This document shows positions 44,750-54,298 of a stretch of DNA of 64,000 nt, piece by piece. Below the pieces are notes generated by a model. That model was not told the DNA's origin. It did no database searches and saw only the letters and a list, made by a program, of their open reading frames with translations. The DNA lies in assembly GCA_014654705.1 (NCBI GenBank), contig JACVZY010000104.1:1-64000 (forward strand), written 5' to 3'. The stretch is from Ignavibacteria bacterium (GTDB lineage: Bacteria > Bacteroidota > Ignavibacteria > Kapaibacteriales > UBA4661). Every line of letters starts with the position of its first letter. Position 1 is the stretch's first letter. A program made the position numbers and the translations under genes.

Positions 44750-45655
44750 TCAGACTCCGGCTTTGACAATAATCGGTTTTTGCTTTAGTCCGAGCGACTG
44801 GCGGTTTTTCCAGAGTGTTCCTTCAATCGTGGATCTCGCAAGCGATGGGTCAATGTAGGAGCCGGAGCGCAGGCGGTAGTACGATTGCCCGAATCTATCG
44901 ACATACACTTCCACGCGGGCATCGCGCACACCGTTGCGCATCAGGAACGACCTGGCTTGCAAGGCATCGTCTTGGCTTTTCAGCGAGCAGTATTGAATGA
45001 CGTAGTAGTTCGGATTGGACAGATTATTGCCAAGATTGGGCAGGGAGCCGTATTTTGACGGTCGTGCGGGCATATCCGAAGGAGCAGGGGTTTTTGTTAC
45101 CATGCCGCCCGATAAAGGAATGCTTTTGCCCATTTCTCGCTGCGAAGCAGCTCCTGCGGCTGAACCCGGACGGCTATTCAATACAAATTTTCGTTCAAAC
45201 ATAACATCATCATCGCCCGCGCTCTTGGGAGTGCGAATAATCTGCGTTTGCTGTCCGGCAAGGCGAGTAGTCATGCCGTAGCTTTGTGGCACTTCGGAGA
45301 GCACAATGTAATATGTTCGGCGAGCTTGCAAGGGTACGGTTTCGCCGGAACGCACAGTGTTGGAACGGTTTGTGGCGCTGTCAATGACTTGTAGGTCAAT
45401 ATCGGAGCGGTATTTCTCCTTGCCCACCTCATTACCAGAGCTGTTGTACTGATGCTCAACCACATCCAGCGAAAGCCAAATTTTGCCCTCCTGCATTTTA
45501 CTGATAGCGTTTGCAGCAGGGGTGGCAGTGGATTTTTTCACGGTTGCGTTCGTCGGCTTTTGTGCAAAAAGCGTCATGCAATTAAGCGCGAGTAAAGCGG
45601 ACAGCGCAGAAAGCGAGTGTCGGCGGACTGAACGGCGGACTATTGTTGAATTCAT
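44750..45655 (-). CDS. Secreted SPOR-domain protein
   Basis: The 301-residue product has a signal peptide (SLSALSALLALNCMTLFAQ), a middle region of unknown fold with extended strands (AKTTY-like ARRTYYIVLSEVPQSYGM), and a C-terminal SPOR-like domain of about 75 residues (YYVIQYCSLKSQDDALQARS, then VEVYVDRFGQSYYRLRSGSY). SPOR domains bind glycan strands denuded of stem peptides at division sites or other remodelled peptidoglycan, so a periplasmic peptidoglycan-linked role is likely. ATG 45655 is used; the frame is open to 45733 but that reads through the region shared with the divergent kinase. No cell-division gene is adjacent. Confidence 0.78.
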   Translation of the reverse strand: MNSTIVRRSVRRHSLSALSALLALNCMTLFAQKPTNATVKKSTATPAANAISKMQEGKIWLSLDVVEHQYNSSGNEVGKEKYRSDIDLQVIDSATNRSNTVRSGETVPLQARRTYYIVLSEVPQSYGMTTRLAGQQTQIIRTPKSAGDDDVMFERKFVLNSRPGSAAGAASQREMGKSIPLSGGMVTKTPAPSDMPARPSKYGSLPNLGNNLSNPNYYVIQYCSLKSQDDALQARSFLMRNGVRDARVEVYVDRFGQSYYRLRSGSYIDPSLARSTIEGTLWKNRQSLGLKQKPIIVKAGV

Positions 45656-45815
45656 AGCAGTGTAAAAAACAACACGGTAAAATTCGTTTGTGGGACGCAC
45701 ATTACCGCATTCTACTGAAAATTTCCACAGCAAAATGCGTATATTGGGCGTTCAAATCTATTCATTCAATTTCGGTGCCAATTTTCTCAATGTAGCCTTT
45801 TACTGGCTCTTTTTC

Positions 45816-47663
45816 ATGAATCCTCAATATCTTACCATCTCTCAGCGGCTTTTTTTTGCAGCCTTAGCGATTTCATTCGTTGCGGTAGGAACGGTCTTGT
45901 TCTTCTATGACCGAGAGGCGGAAGCTGCTATTGTGCAACGGTCTTTCGACCAGCTCGCTTCGGTGCGTACACTCAAGCAAAGTAAAGTGGAGGAATACTT
46001 TGAGTCCCTGAGCGCCATGCTTGGAGTGCTTGCGTCGCATCCCGCTACCGTGTTGACATCTGCCCGTGAGATGCGCTTACGCTACGACGTAGAAGATATT
46101 TTTATTCTCTCGCAGCAAGGTGAAATAGCCTATACCGAGCATGATTCCTCGCTTCTAGGCTCTTATATGGCGGATAGTGTGTGGAGTGCTGTCCGAAACG
46201 CTTTGCAGCTTTCTGAAAAGCCCTCAACGAAGACTTCACCTGTACGGTTCACTGATTTTATGAGGTTTCGGGGCAAGATTGTTGCTTTTGGAATAGTACG
46301 CATTGACACTCTCGCAGCAAAAGAAGAAGCTCTTGTGCCGCAGTCCGGTGCTATTATTGTAGTACAAATCTCACTCCATGCGCTGAACAGTATTATGACG
46401 GAGCGCACTGGATTGGGACAGACCGGCGAAAGTTATATTGTTGGCTCCGATAGTCTGATGCGCACGGAGTCACGGTTTGTGTCACTGCCGACAATACTTC
46501 ACTTGCCCGTACGCACCGAACCTGTTCGGCAAGCGCTTGCCGGAAAAACAGCTTTTTTGGAAACGAAGGACTACCGTAATGTTGATGTCCTCAGCGCTTG
46601 TGCGCCCTTGTGCATTGGTGCGCTGCGATGGGCAATTATTGCAGAATTGGACGTGAAAGAAATCACCATCCCGATTAACGCAACGCGAAAAAAAATTATC
46701 GTGCTGGGACTAAGCCTTACGTTGCTCATGGCGATTATTAGCTGGTATGGAGCGCGAACAATTTCAGAGCCGATTGTGCGTTTGCAGCAATCTTTGTCGG
46801 TGATTGCGGAAGGGAAGTTACCTGAAAAGCCTCTGCCTATCATGCGCCGTGATGAAATCGGTGCGATGACGGAGGAACTGAACACGATGACCGCATCACT
46901 CAGGCGGGCGACACTTTTTGCTCGTGATATTGGGGCTGGTAAATTCGATGCGGAATGTCCGCCGCGCAGCGAAAGTGATATGCTGGTGATTGCGCTGAAC
47001 GATATGAAACTCGAGCTGCAGCGGCTTCTTGCCGACAAGCAGTCAAGTGCTCTTCAGCGCACGTTGGCGTTGCTCGAAGGCGAAGAGCGTGAGCGCACAA
47101 GGCTTGCGAGAGATGTGCACGACGGTATCGGGCAGATTCTTACTGCTTTACGATTTAATCTTGCCCGCGTCGCCGATGAAGAAATGCGTAGCGAACTATT
47201 CGATTTGTTAGATGATGCTATTGCTGAGGTTCGTGCTATCGCTTATAATCTTATGCCCGGCGTGCTTTTGGATTTCGGCTTGAGCGCTGCGCTGGAACAG
47301 CTTTGCGCGAATGTTGCCAATGCTGCAACAATCAATATCCAACGAGAAATTACTCCGCTACCCAAACGACTGGATGCGGCGCGAGAAATTGCTATTTATC
47401 GTATTGCGCAAGAAGTATTCACGAATGCGTTGCGGTATTCCGGGGCAGACGTGATTGCGCTTACTTTTAGCATTAGGGCTGATAATTCCTCCGTCCAACT
47501 AGACATTCACGATAACGGCATTGGGTTCGATACGGCGGAGCAGATGCGTGGCAACGGGCTGGCGAATATGCGTGAACGTGCGATGCTTTTTGGCGGTGAG
47601 GTTCGTATTACTTCTCAGCCGCAACAAGGAACACATATTATTGTCGAAATGCCCATTGGGTAA
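45816..47663 (+). CDS. NarL-type membrane sensor histidine kinase
   Basis: The 615-residue protein has an N-terminal transmembrane helix (LFFAALAISFVAVGTVLFFY, about 12-31), an extracellular sensor of about 270 residues with Cache-like strands (IFILSQQGEIAYTEHDSSLL), a second helix (IIVLGLSLTLLMAIISWYG), a HAMP domain after it (TISEPIVRLQQSL), then HisKA_3 with acceptor His about 435 in LARDVHDGIGQILTAL and a HATPase (DNGIGFDTAEQ and GNGLANMRERA). This is the NarX/DesK branch. It pairs with the response regulator 42 nt downstream. Starts at 45735 or GTG 45690 are possible; ATG 45816 gives the normal short cytoplasmic N-terminus. Confidence 0.92.
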   Translation: MNPQYLTISQRLFFAALAISFVAVGTVLFFYDREAEAAIVQRSFDQLASVRTLKQSKVEEYFESLSAMLGVLASHPATVLTSAREMRLRYDVEDIFILSQQGEIAYTEHDSSLLGSYMADSVWSAVRNALQLSEKPSTKTSPVRFTDFMRFRGKIVAFGIVRIDTLAAKEEALVPQSGAIIVVQISLHALNSIMTERTGLGQTGESYIVGSDSLMRTESRFVSLPTILHLPVRTEPVRQALAGKTAFLETKDYRNVDVLSACAPLCIGALRWAIIAELDVKEITIPINATRKKIIVLGLSLTLLMAIISWYGARTISEPIVRLQQSLSVIAEGKLPEKPLPIMRRDEIGAMTEELNTMTASLRRATLFARDIGAGKFDAECPPRSESDMLVIALNDMKLELQRLLADKQSSALQRTLALLEGEERERTRLARDVHDGIGQILTALRFNLARVADEEMRSELFDLLDDAIAEVRAIAYNLMPGVLLDFGLSAALEQLCANVANAATINIQREITPLPKRLDAAREIAIYRIAQEVFTNALRYSGADVIALTFSIRADNSSVQLDIHDNGIGFDTAEQMRGNGLANMRERAMLFGGEVRITSQPQQGTHIIVEMPIG

Positions 47664-47705
47664 ATATCTTTTCCTGTTTTCTCAATCGTTATTGCACAAC
47701 AGCTT

Positions 47706-48404
47706 ATGGCAAATACTATTCGCCTTGTTCTCGCCGACGATCATCGTCTTGTCCGCGACGGTATTCGCTCTTTGCTGTCGGATGCCCCCAGCATTAGTAT
47801 TCTTGCCGATGTTGCCAGTGGCGATGCGCTCTTGGAGGTAATGAGTCACTATGCCGCAATGGGGGCGCTTCCCGATGTCGTGCTTTTGGATGTGTCTATG
47901 CCCGTAGCTGAGAGCCGCATACAATCAGGCTTAGAGGCGGCAGCAATCCTTGTCAAAACATATCCTTCGGTGCAGATACTTTTTCTCTCTATGCACGAGG
48001 AAGCCGAGTACATTATCAACGCCATGAAGACGGGGGCACGAGGATATGTCCTCAAAAACGCAGAGAAATCGGAATTACTCGAAGCCATTAGCACGGTTGC
48101 CGAAGGTAGGCGATACTTTAGCAATGAAGTCGCAGAGCGTGTGATGGGAAGTTTTGCACCACCCCAGCCTACTGCCAATAAAACCGACGTTCTCCCGGCT
48201 CCCACGCTCACGCACAGGGAACACGAGATTTTGCAGCTTGTTGCTAGCGGGCTTTCGACAAAGATTATTGCCGAGCGTCTTGTCATCAGCCCACGCACGG
48301 TGGAGACACATCGCACGAACATCATGCACAAACTTCACGCTGCCAATACGGCTGAACTGGTTCGTATTGCGCTTCAATACGGCTTGCTCAAAATGACTCC
48401 CTGA
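47706..48404 (+). CDS. NarL/FixJ-family response regulator
   Basis: The 232-residue protein has a receiver domain with acidic pocket LADDH (residues 9-13), phospho-acceptor Asp 62 in VVLLDVSMP, the switch Ser in FLSMHEE and Lys in YVLKNAEKSE. The receiver carries a small insertion before and after Asp 62 (MSHYAAMGALP; AESRIQSGLEA) of a kind seen in some FCB regulators. The LuxR-type HTH follows the linker (LTHREHEILQLVASGLSTKI, ISPRTVETHRTNIMHKL). It is phosphorylated by the kinase just upstream and binds DNA as a dimer. The next gene (48551) is a candidate member of the same locus. Confidence 0.95.
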   Translation: MANTIRLVLADDHRLVRDGIRSLLSDAPSISILADVASGDALLEVMSHYAAMGALPDVVLLDVSMPVAESRIQSGLEAAAILVKTYPSVQILFLSMHEEAEYIINAMKTGARGYVLKNAEKSELLEAISTVAEGRRYFSNEVAERVMGSFAPPQPTANKTDVLPAPTLTHREHEILQLVASGLSTKIIAERLVISPRTVETHRTNIMHKLHAANTAELVRIALQYGLLKMTP

Positions 48405-48550
48405 AGAGATGCGACCATACCCGTAGAAATACGGAGACACTGCATCATGACAAAATACCAATTTTCGCCGATTGAATCCCATGCGAGAAATCCATAGTTT
48501 TGCTCTTGTGATAACCACGTACTCTCGTTCATTATTTAGGAGCAAATATC

Positions 48551-48973
48551 ATGAAATTTAGCATCATCACCATCGTTTCTGCACTCTGGGCGCTTGCTGC
48601 TGTGCCGATGGCTGCACAACAAGCAACTTCCGCTCCAGTAGTATCTGCTCCCGCAGTGTCTTCTCCGGCAGTACCCGCCCTTGAAAAAGTTCGCACTATT
48701 CCCACAAAAGAAGAACGCAACGAAACATCCGTATTGTACACCGTTCCGGCAGAGGAACTGAATGCGATTGCGCCGGAGTTCGTGCAAAAGCGTACGGAGT
48801 TACTACCAAGTCCTCATGCCCGTATGCCGCATATGACACAGCAAAAAATTGTTCACAGTGTGGATTACTCCGCAATGATGCCACTTCTTATTAAAGCCAT
48901 GCAAGAACAGCAAGCAGAAATTGAGCGTTTACGGAATGAAATCAGCAGTTTACGAGCACAAGCCAGAAAATAA
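48551..48973 (+). CDS. Small secreted protein with S74-type coiled-coil tail
   Basis: The 140-residue protein has a signal peptide (FSIITIVSALWALAAVPMAAQ), an Ala/Pro/Ser-rich linker, and a C-terminal stretch VDYSAMMPLLIKAMQEQQAE then IERLRNEISSLRAQ. That pattern, VDYSxxxPLLxKAxQEQQxxIExL, is the coiled-coil end of intramolecular-chaperone (endosialidase, peptidase S74) domains in Bacteroidota surface proteins. Here it stands without the S74 catalytic part. It lies 146 nt after the NarL regulator and has its own terminator. Possibly a trimeric or oligomeric surface piece; function unknown. Confidence 0.65.
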   Translation: MKFSIITIVSALWALAAVPMAAQQATSAPVVSAPAVSSPAVPALEKVRTIPTKEERNETSVLYTVPAEELNAIAPEFVQKRTELLPSPHARMPHMTQQKIVHSVDYSAMMPLLIKAMQEQQAEIERLRNEISSLRAQARK

Positions 48974-49022
48974 GCGATATGCCTCTTTCTGCTAGGTTAC
49001 GAGAACCTACAAATACAACGCG

Positions 49023-49054
49023 AAAGCCGAGAAGGAAAACCTTTCTCGGCTTTT
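49023..49054 (+). terminator. Intrinsic terminator
   Basis: Stem AAAGCCGAGA with TCTCGGCTTT, extendable by further pairs past a one-base bulge, loop about 4-11 nt, then T and a GTGTG tail. It lies 50 nt after the small secreted protein gene. Confidence 0.8.
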
Positions 49055-49239
49055 GTGTGTTGAGAAGTTCTACCGTCAAAATGAACTCGGAACACCGTGG
49101 CAAAAAGAAAACAGTAGTCTTTTGTTAGCGTCGTAGTATCTTTGTAGGATAATTTTTCAGGGAGTAGATACACTCGGAATCATGTCTTCCGAGCTAAATT
49201 CCCTGCCCTGTCTGTTGATTCAACACACTGCGAACGACT

Positions 49240-49584
49240 ATGAGCGACACACTCGGTTTGGATTGGGATGGCGTCATTTCGCATTTCCCAGAAGAGATGA
49301 AAATTTTGGCAGCAAAGTTTACCAATGTTGTTATCATCACACTGAACAAGAGTATTACAAGGCAGAAAGCCGAAGAAACCTTGCAGCGCACGGTCGTTGT
49401 CGAGATTTGCCCTGACGATGAGCGGGATAATCACGGCGCATGGAAAGCCGCAATGTGCCGCAAACACGGCGTTGCGCTGATGATTGATGATGATGGTTTT
49501 GTCGTGGCGGAGTGCCGGTCACTTGATATTCCTACGCTCGCAGTGAACGCTATGTTTTTTCAGTCTCTTTTGCATGAGTTTTGA
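49240..49584 (+). CDS. Compact HAD-like protein
   Basis: The 114-residue protein shows the four HAD-type motifs in a very small frame: LGLDWDGVIS (Asp 8 and 10), VVIITLN with Thr for motif II, a Lys in HGAWKAAMC, and ALMIDDDGFVV for motif IV. It is shorter than any typical capped HAD enzyme, lacking a cap domain, so it may act on exposed or macromolecular phosphates or be non-catalytic. ATG 49240 is preferred because the fold starts there. It converges with dnaE, with 14 nt between stops. Unrecognised family; hypothetical protein with a HAD-like fold. Confidence 0.65.
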   Translation: MSDTLGLDWDGVISHFPEEMKILAAKFTNVVIITLNKSITRQKAEETLQRTVVVEICPDDERDNHGAWKAAMCRKHGVALMIDDDGFVVAECRSLDIPTLAVNAMFFQSLLHEF

Positions 49585-49598
49585 AATGCTTTTTCGTA

Positions 49599-52500
49599 TC
49601 ATTCCAACCAAAACTTCACCTGCTTGTGTCCGAAAATTCGCATGAGTTCTTCGATTGCCGTGTCGTTTGGCTGAAAGCGAATGTCGCGTGAAAGATATTG
49701 TGCTACGGGTTTGGTGGGGTCGTTTGCTGTTTCATCGTAAATGCTGAAAAAGACTTGTGCTTTGCCCGGTGGCTGTGCTGCCACGAGGGTGTGCGCCTTG
49801 CGGATGTGTTCCGGTGTGGTTTTTTGGCGCATTGCCGTGATGCGTACTCCTTTGGCAAATTTCTCCGCCGCATCGCTCACGGGAAACACGTCGTCCACCA
49901 CGATTTTAAGCGAGTCCGAGCCGTCTATCTGCGATTTTCCCGATACCATCAGTATGGCATCTTCCACAAGCAAATGGCGGAATTTCGCAAAGGATTCGCT
50001 CCAGAAAATACACTCTGCTTTGCCCGAAAAATCCTCAATCTGCACAAAAGCAATCATCTGTTCTTTTTTGTCAAGTTTCGTCCGAACACCAGCAACAATG
50101 CCGCACGCACGAACATTCTTCCCAATAAGCGGGCTGTTTTTTTGTCCAAGTTGCAATGTCGCAAACGCCTCCACGTGCGGACGGTAGCGCTCAAGCGGGT
50201 GTCCGCTCACGTAAAAGTTCAAAAATTCTTTTTCGTGCTTGAGCTGCTCAAAGTAGCTCCATTGCGGTACTGTGGGCAGTTTTGGTTCGGTTACGGCAGT
50301 CGTTTCCGATGCCCCGAAAAGGCTGTCCATGCCGTTGTCTTCTTGATTGCTTTGCGCATTGCCGAAGCGAATCGCGTCGTCAATGGCGGTAAAAAGCTGT
50401 GCGCGGTGTCCCAAATTCAAGGATTCAAAGCCGCCCGCGCAAACCAATGCTTCCAGAGCACGCTTATTTACTGCCTTTGTATCGACACGCTTTGCAAAAT
50501 CGAAAAACGATGCAAACGGCGCTTCATTTCGTGCTTTGATGATACTTTCCACTGCACTTTCGCCAACGTTTTTGATAGCGGCGAGACCGAAGCGGATTTT
50601 GCCTTTGGTTTCTTGCTCATTGGTGGTTGCTTTGTTCGTTTTAGGCGGAATAGCCGTAAAACTCGCAAACGATTCGTTCACATCCGGCGGCAAAACTTCA
50701 ATACCAAAGTATTTCGCTTCGTCAATGAGGCCCACGATTTTATCAAGGTTGCCAAGCTCCGCCGTCATGTTCGCTGCCAAAAATTCTGCGGGATAATGCG
50801 CTTTCAACCACGCCGTTTGGAACGCCAAGTACGAGTACGCCAGCGCGTGTGATTTGTTGAAACCATAACTTGCGAACTTCAGAATCAAATCAAATATTTC
50901 GCCCGCCAATTTCTCGCCGATGTCGTTTTTCTGCGCTCCCTCGATGAACAAGACTTTTTGCTCTTGCATGAGCTTTGCATCTTTTTTGCCCATCGCACGG
51001 CGCATGATGTCTGCTTGCGCGAGGCTGAATCCCGCAAGGTCGCGCACAAGCTGCATCACCTGTTCCTGATAGACGATAATGCCGTAGGTCGGGCGCAGAG
51101 ACGGCTCCATGAGCGGGTGCAGGAGCGTGATGGCTTGTTTGCCTTGCTTGCGGTCGCAGAAGTCGGGGATATTATCCATTGGACCCGGACGGTAGAGCGC
51201 GTTCATAGCGGTCAAATCCTCAAGGCTTGTAGGCTTGAGCATTTTCAAATACTTCTGCATCGGCTCGGATTCAAACTGGAACACGCCTGTTGTCTTGCCC
51301 GCACTGAGCATGGCGTAGGTTTTTTTGTCGAACAAATCCAGCGCGTCCACATCTATTTTCTCGCCGTGATTGCGTTCAATCATTTCAACGGTATTATCAA
51401 TAATCGAAAGTGTTCTCAGACCCAAAAAGTCCATTTTAAGCAGTCCCGCGTCTTCCAAATCTTTCATGTTGTACTGCGTTGCCAAGCCGGAATCAGACTT
51501 GTAGAGCGGCACGTATTGCGAAATATCGCCCGGCGCAATCACCACGCCTGCCGCATGAATAGACGAGTTGCGGGCAAAACCTTCCAGCACTGAGGCGTAC
51601 TCAATGAGTTGCTTTAGTTTCGGGTCGTCGGACTCCTTCACCCAGCGCAGTTCGGGCAGTTCCAGTGCTTCTTTGAGCGGCGTTACTTTGCCTAAAATCG
51701 TGGGAATGGGTTTCGTGATTTGGTCAACGGTCGCCAGTGGAATCCCCAGCACCCGCGCCACGTCTTTGATAACGGCTTTGGTGGAAAGCGTTCCGAAGGT
51801 GATAATTTGCGCAACGGAGTTTTCGCCGTATTTGTCGCGGACATACTGAATGACCTGTTCGCGTTTTTCGTCGTTGAAATCCACGTCAATATCGGGCATG
51901 GACACGCGGTCGGGATTCAAAAAGCGTTCAAAAAGAAGGTCGTATTGAAGCGGGTCAACGTTGGTGATGCCCAGCGCGTAAGCGACCAGCGAACCAGCAG
52001 CAGAGCCACGTCCGGGACCCACACTCACGCCCATATTCCGCGCAGCATTGATGAAATCTTGCACAATGAGAAAATATCCTGCAAAACCCATGTTCTTAAT
52101 AACACCCAATTCAAACTCCGTACGTTCCCGCACTGTTTCGGGCGCGTCAGCATATCCTGAGACGCGATACCGCTTTTCAATACCTTTGAACGTCAGTTCT
52201 TCCATGTATTCGTCAAGGTTCGTCGCGGCGGATTCGCTTGGAATGGGGAATTCCGGCATAAACAAGCCGCTTTTTAAATTCACCTCGCATTTTTCGGCAA
52301 TTTCGAGCGTATTTTCAATCGCACCCGGCAGATGCCCCAGCAAATCCACCATTTGGTCGGCAGTTTTGAAGTAGTATTCGGGTGTGCCGTAGCGAAGTTT
52401 GAGTACGTCGAGTGTTCCGGCGTTTGCTTGGCTTGCGTCCTTGATGTAGAGGTGGACATTATGCGCGGTGGCGTGTTCTTTTTTGATGTAGTGGCAGTCA

Positions 52501-53117
52501 TTCGTCGCCACGAGCTTCAAACCAAGTTCTGAAGCTAACTTTGGAGCATATTCCAGAACGGGTTTGTCCAGTTCGATGCCGTGATCTTGGACTTCCACGT
52601 AAAAATCATCGCCGAAGCGTTCTTTGTACCATATCGCTTCTTCGCGTGCTCGGTCGTAGTCGTGATTGACAAAATGCGCTCCCAAGACGCCGCCAACACA
52701 AGCGGAGGTGATAATTAAGCCTTCGCTATGCTGCTCCAGCACTTCCTTGTCAATGCGCGGCTTGTAGTAAAAACCTTCGGTATGACCGATAGAACTCAAT
52801 TTCATCAGGTTTTGATAGCCGATGTTGTTTTTTGCGAGCGCTATGAGGTGGTAATAATTTTTGGTCTTAGTTTTGCCGGAGGTTTTGTCAAAACGGCTTC
52901 CGGCAGCGATATAGAGCTCGCAGCCCAGAATCGGCTTCACGCCTGCCTTCTGTGCTTTTTTGTAAAACTCAAACGTGCCAAACATCACACCGTGGTCGGT
53001 GAGCGCGACGGCGGAGTGTCCCTGTGCGGCGGCAGCTTTGGCAAGGGTTTCGGGCGTGGCTGCGCCATCCAAGAGGGAGTAGTGGGTGTGGTTGTGGAGG
53101 TGAATGAATTGGGGCAT
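49599..53117 (-). CDS. dnaE: DNA polymerase III subunit alpha
   Basis: The 1172-residue replicative polymerase has all expected parts. The N-terminal PHP domain begins QFIHLHNHTHYSLLDG and has the metal-ligand motifs ALTDHG, GCELYI and TNDCHY. The palm follows, with catalytic PDIDVDFNDEKREQV, the fingers have YQEQVMQLVRDLAGFS, an HhH is at GLAAIKNVGESAVESI, and a C-terminal OB-type domain covers AFVQIEDFSGKAECIFWS. It copies chromosomal DNA as the core of the Pol III holoenzyme. The longest frame starts at 53204; ATG 53117 gives the classic N-terminus. Upstream on the same strand are the DUF1186 gene and rarA. Confidence 0.97.
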   Translation of the reverse strand: MPQFIHLHNHTHYSLLDGAATPETLAKAAAAQGHSAVALTDHGVMFGTFEFYKKAQKAGVKPILGCELYIAAGSRFDKTSGKTKTKNYYHLIALAKNNIGYQNLMKLSSIGHTEGFYYKPRIDKEVLEQHSEGLIITSACVGGVLGAHFVNHDYDRAREEAIWYKERFGDDFYVEVQDHGIELDKPVLEYAPKLASELGLKLVATNDCHYIKKEHATAHNVHLYIKDASQANAGTLDVLKLRYGTPEYYFKTADQMVDLLGHLPGAIENTLEIAEKCEVNLKSGLFMPEFPIPSESAATNLDEYMEELTFKGIEKRYRVSGYADAPETVRERTEFELGVIKNMGFAGYFLIVQDFINAARNMGVSVGPGRGSAAGSLVAYALGITNVDPLQYDLLFERFLNPDRVSMPDIDVDFNDEKREQVIQYVRDKYGENSVAQIITFGTLSTKAVIKDVARVLGIPLATVDQITKPIPTILGKVTPLKEALELPELRWVKESDDPKLKQLIEYASVLEGFARNSSIHAAGVVIAPGDISQYVPLYKSDSGLATQYNMKDLEDAGLLKMDFLGLRTLSIIDNTVEMIERNHGEKIDVDALDLFDKKTYAMLSAGKTTGVFQFESEPMQKYLKMLKPTSLEDLTAMNALYRPGPMDNIPDFCDRKQGKQAITLLHPLMEPSLRPTYGIIVYQEQVMQLVRDLAGFSLAQADIMRRAMGKKDAKLMQEQKVLFIEGAQKNDIGEKLAGEIFDLILKFASYGFNKSHALAYSYLAFQTAWLKAHYPAEFLAANMTAELGNLDKIVGLIDEAKYFGIEVLPPDVNESFASFTAIPPKTNKATTNEQETKGKIRFGLAAIKNVGESAVESIIKARNEAPFASFFDFAKRVDTKAVNKRALEALVCAGGFESLNLGHRAQLFTAIDDAIRFGNAQSNQEDNGMDSLFGASETTAVTEPKLPTVPQWSYFEQLKHEKEFLNFYVSGHPLERYRPHVEAFATLQLGQKNSPLIGKNVRACGIVAGVRTKLDKKEQMIAFVQIEDFSGKAECIFWSESFAKFRHLLVEDAILMVSGKSQIDGSDSLKIVVDDVFPVSDAAEKFAKGVRITAMRQKTTPEHIRKAHTLVAAQPPGKAQVFFSIYDETANDPTKPVAQYLSRDIRFQPNDTAIEELMRIFGHKQVKFWLE

Positions 53118-53263
53118 AATTTTTTTTAATGTGTTGTAAAGTTCAATGTCGTCATTCCTGCTACTTCTTTCCCAACCGTACCGAAAACTCCGAATAGCAA
53201 CCAATAATATTTGACCGCATATAACTTCCTTTCGAGTTTGATTTCATCAAGCCTTTCTCAACG

Positions 53264-54262
53264 CTATACCTTCTGACACGTCGAATGCCCTTTCGCGCCG
53301 CAGCACTTCTTAAATTTCTTGATGCCGTCCACTGGGCAGGGGGCGTTGCGTTCTATTTTCGGTTCCTTGCGCACAAGCGTTGTACTCGTAGAATCCTTTT
53401 TCGCCAAGCCGCCTGGAACGCCGTCTGGTCTGAACTTATGGGAATATTTATGAACTTGATAAAATGTTTTGTCAATCCATGCATATACGGCAGAAAGCGG
53501 TTCTCCGGGTAAAAGTGCTATCTTCTCAACATTAGATGGCTCATCAAAGCCTTTTTGAATCTGCGATAGTTCCGTTATCCCCGGAAACGCTTTCCCCTCT
53601 GCCCAAAACCATTCGATGTCTTCCCGCAACTCATGGTAGCCAAGATTTTCCAGTGTGATACAGATAAAAACAGGAAAATCTTCATTGTTGCGTGCCATTG
53701 GAAATCCACCGTACGGTCGGGATTCCATCTGTTCCGGTAAAATCGGTTTATGAATATCAGAACGAAGATAGTTGCGGAATATCCCCACAATGCGCTCGCG
53801 CTTCTCAGGAAACAGTTTGCCAATCCACGCAAGAGCATCACCAATATACTGGTGATGAGTGCGGGTAAGGGTCGTGTCGTAAAACATCGCAAGAAGTTTA
53901 TCTACGGCATTACTTCCACAATACGCCAGAATTCTCGGCAAAATCGTAAAATTCGTATCACCCACCCAAAAATCTATGTCTTCTTCTGACTGCCGGATAA
54001 ATTTCTCGATTGTCGGGAAAGCAGATGTTGCGCGGAGTTCCGACAATATGAGCAGCGCATGAGAAACAGCACTGTTGTAATCATCGTCGGTGAAATCATC
54101 AATATGCTCTATGCCAAAGTTAACGACTACTTCCAAATCAGGAATTAGCGCCTCGCCAATGGTCAAAATTTCTTGAATGGTTGCAAACTCAGCCTCTGTG
54201 TATTTGAGCGTGTAGAGTTTGGAAACTATTTCCTTGCTGAAGGTGGGAAGCGAAAAAGCCAT
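53264..54262 (-). CDS. DUF1186 protein with altered SEC-C-like zinc motif
   Basis: The 332-residue protein has an alpha-helical DUF1186-like body (SHALLILSELRATSAFPTIE, AYCGSNAVDKLLAMFYD, ICITLENLGYHELR) and ends in a SEC-C-type motif. The usual form is PCPCGSGKKYKKCCG; here one reads NAPCPVDGIKKFKKCCG, with the second Cys replaced by Val (GTG codon). Three of the four metal ligands remain, so zinc binding may be lost or changed. DUF1186 proteins have no settled function. The gene lies 36 nt after rarA and 146 nt before dnaE, all on the minus strand, which suggests co-transcription with replication genes. Confidence 0.78.
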   Translation of the reverse strand: MAFSLPTFSKEIVSKLYTLKYTEAEFATIQEILTIGEALIPDLEVVVNFGIEHIDDFTDDDYNSAVSHALLILSELRATSAFPTIEKFIRQSEEDIDFWVGDTNFTILPRILAYCGSNAVDKLLAMFYDTTLTRTHHQYIGDALAWIGKLFPEKRERIVGIFRNYLRSDIHKPILPEQMESRPYGGFPMARNNEDFPVFICITLENLGYHELREDIEWFWAEGKAFPGITELSQIQKGFDEPSNVEKIALLPGEPLSAVYAWIDKTFYQVHKYSHKFRPDGVPGGLAKKDSTSTTLVRKEPKIERNAPCPVDGIKKFKKCCGAKGHSTCQKV

Positions 54263-54298
54263 AGCTTTCGATAGAATTGATACAATGAAGAAAATGAT

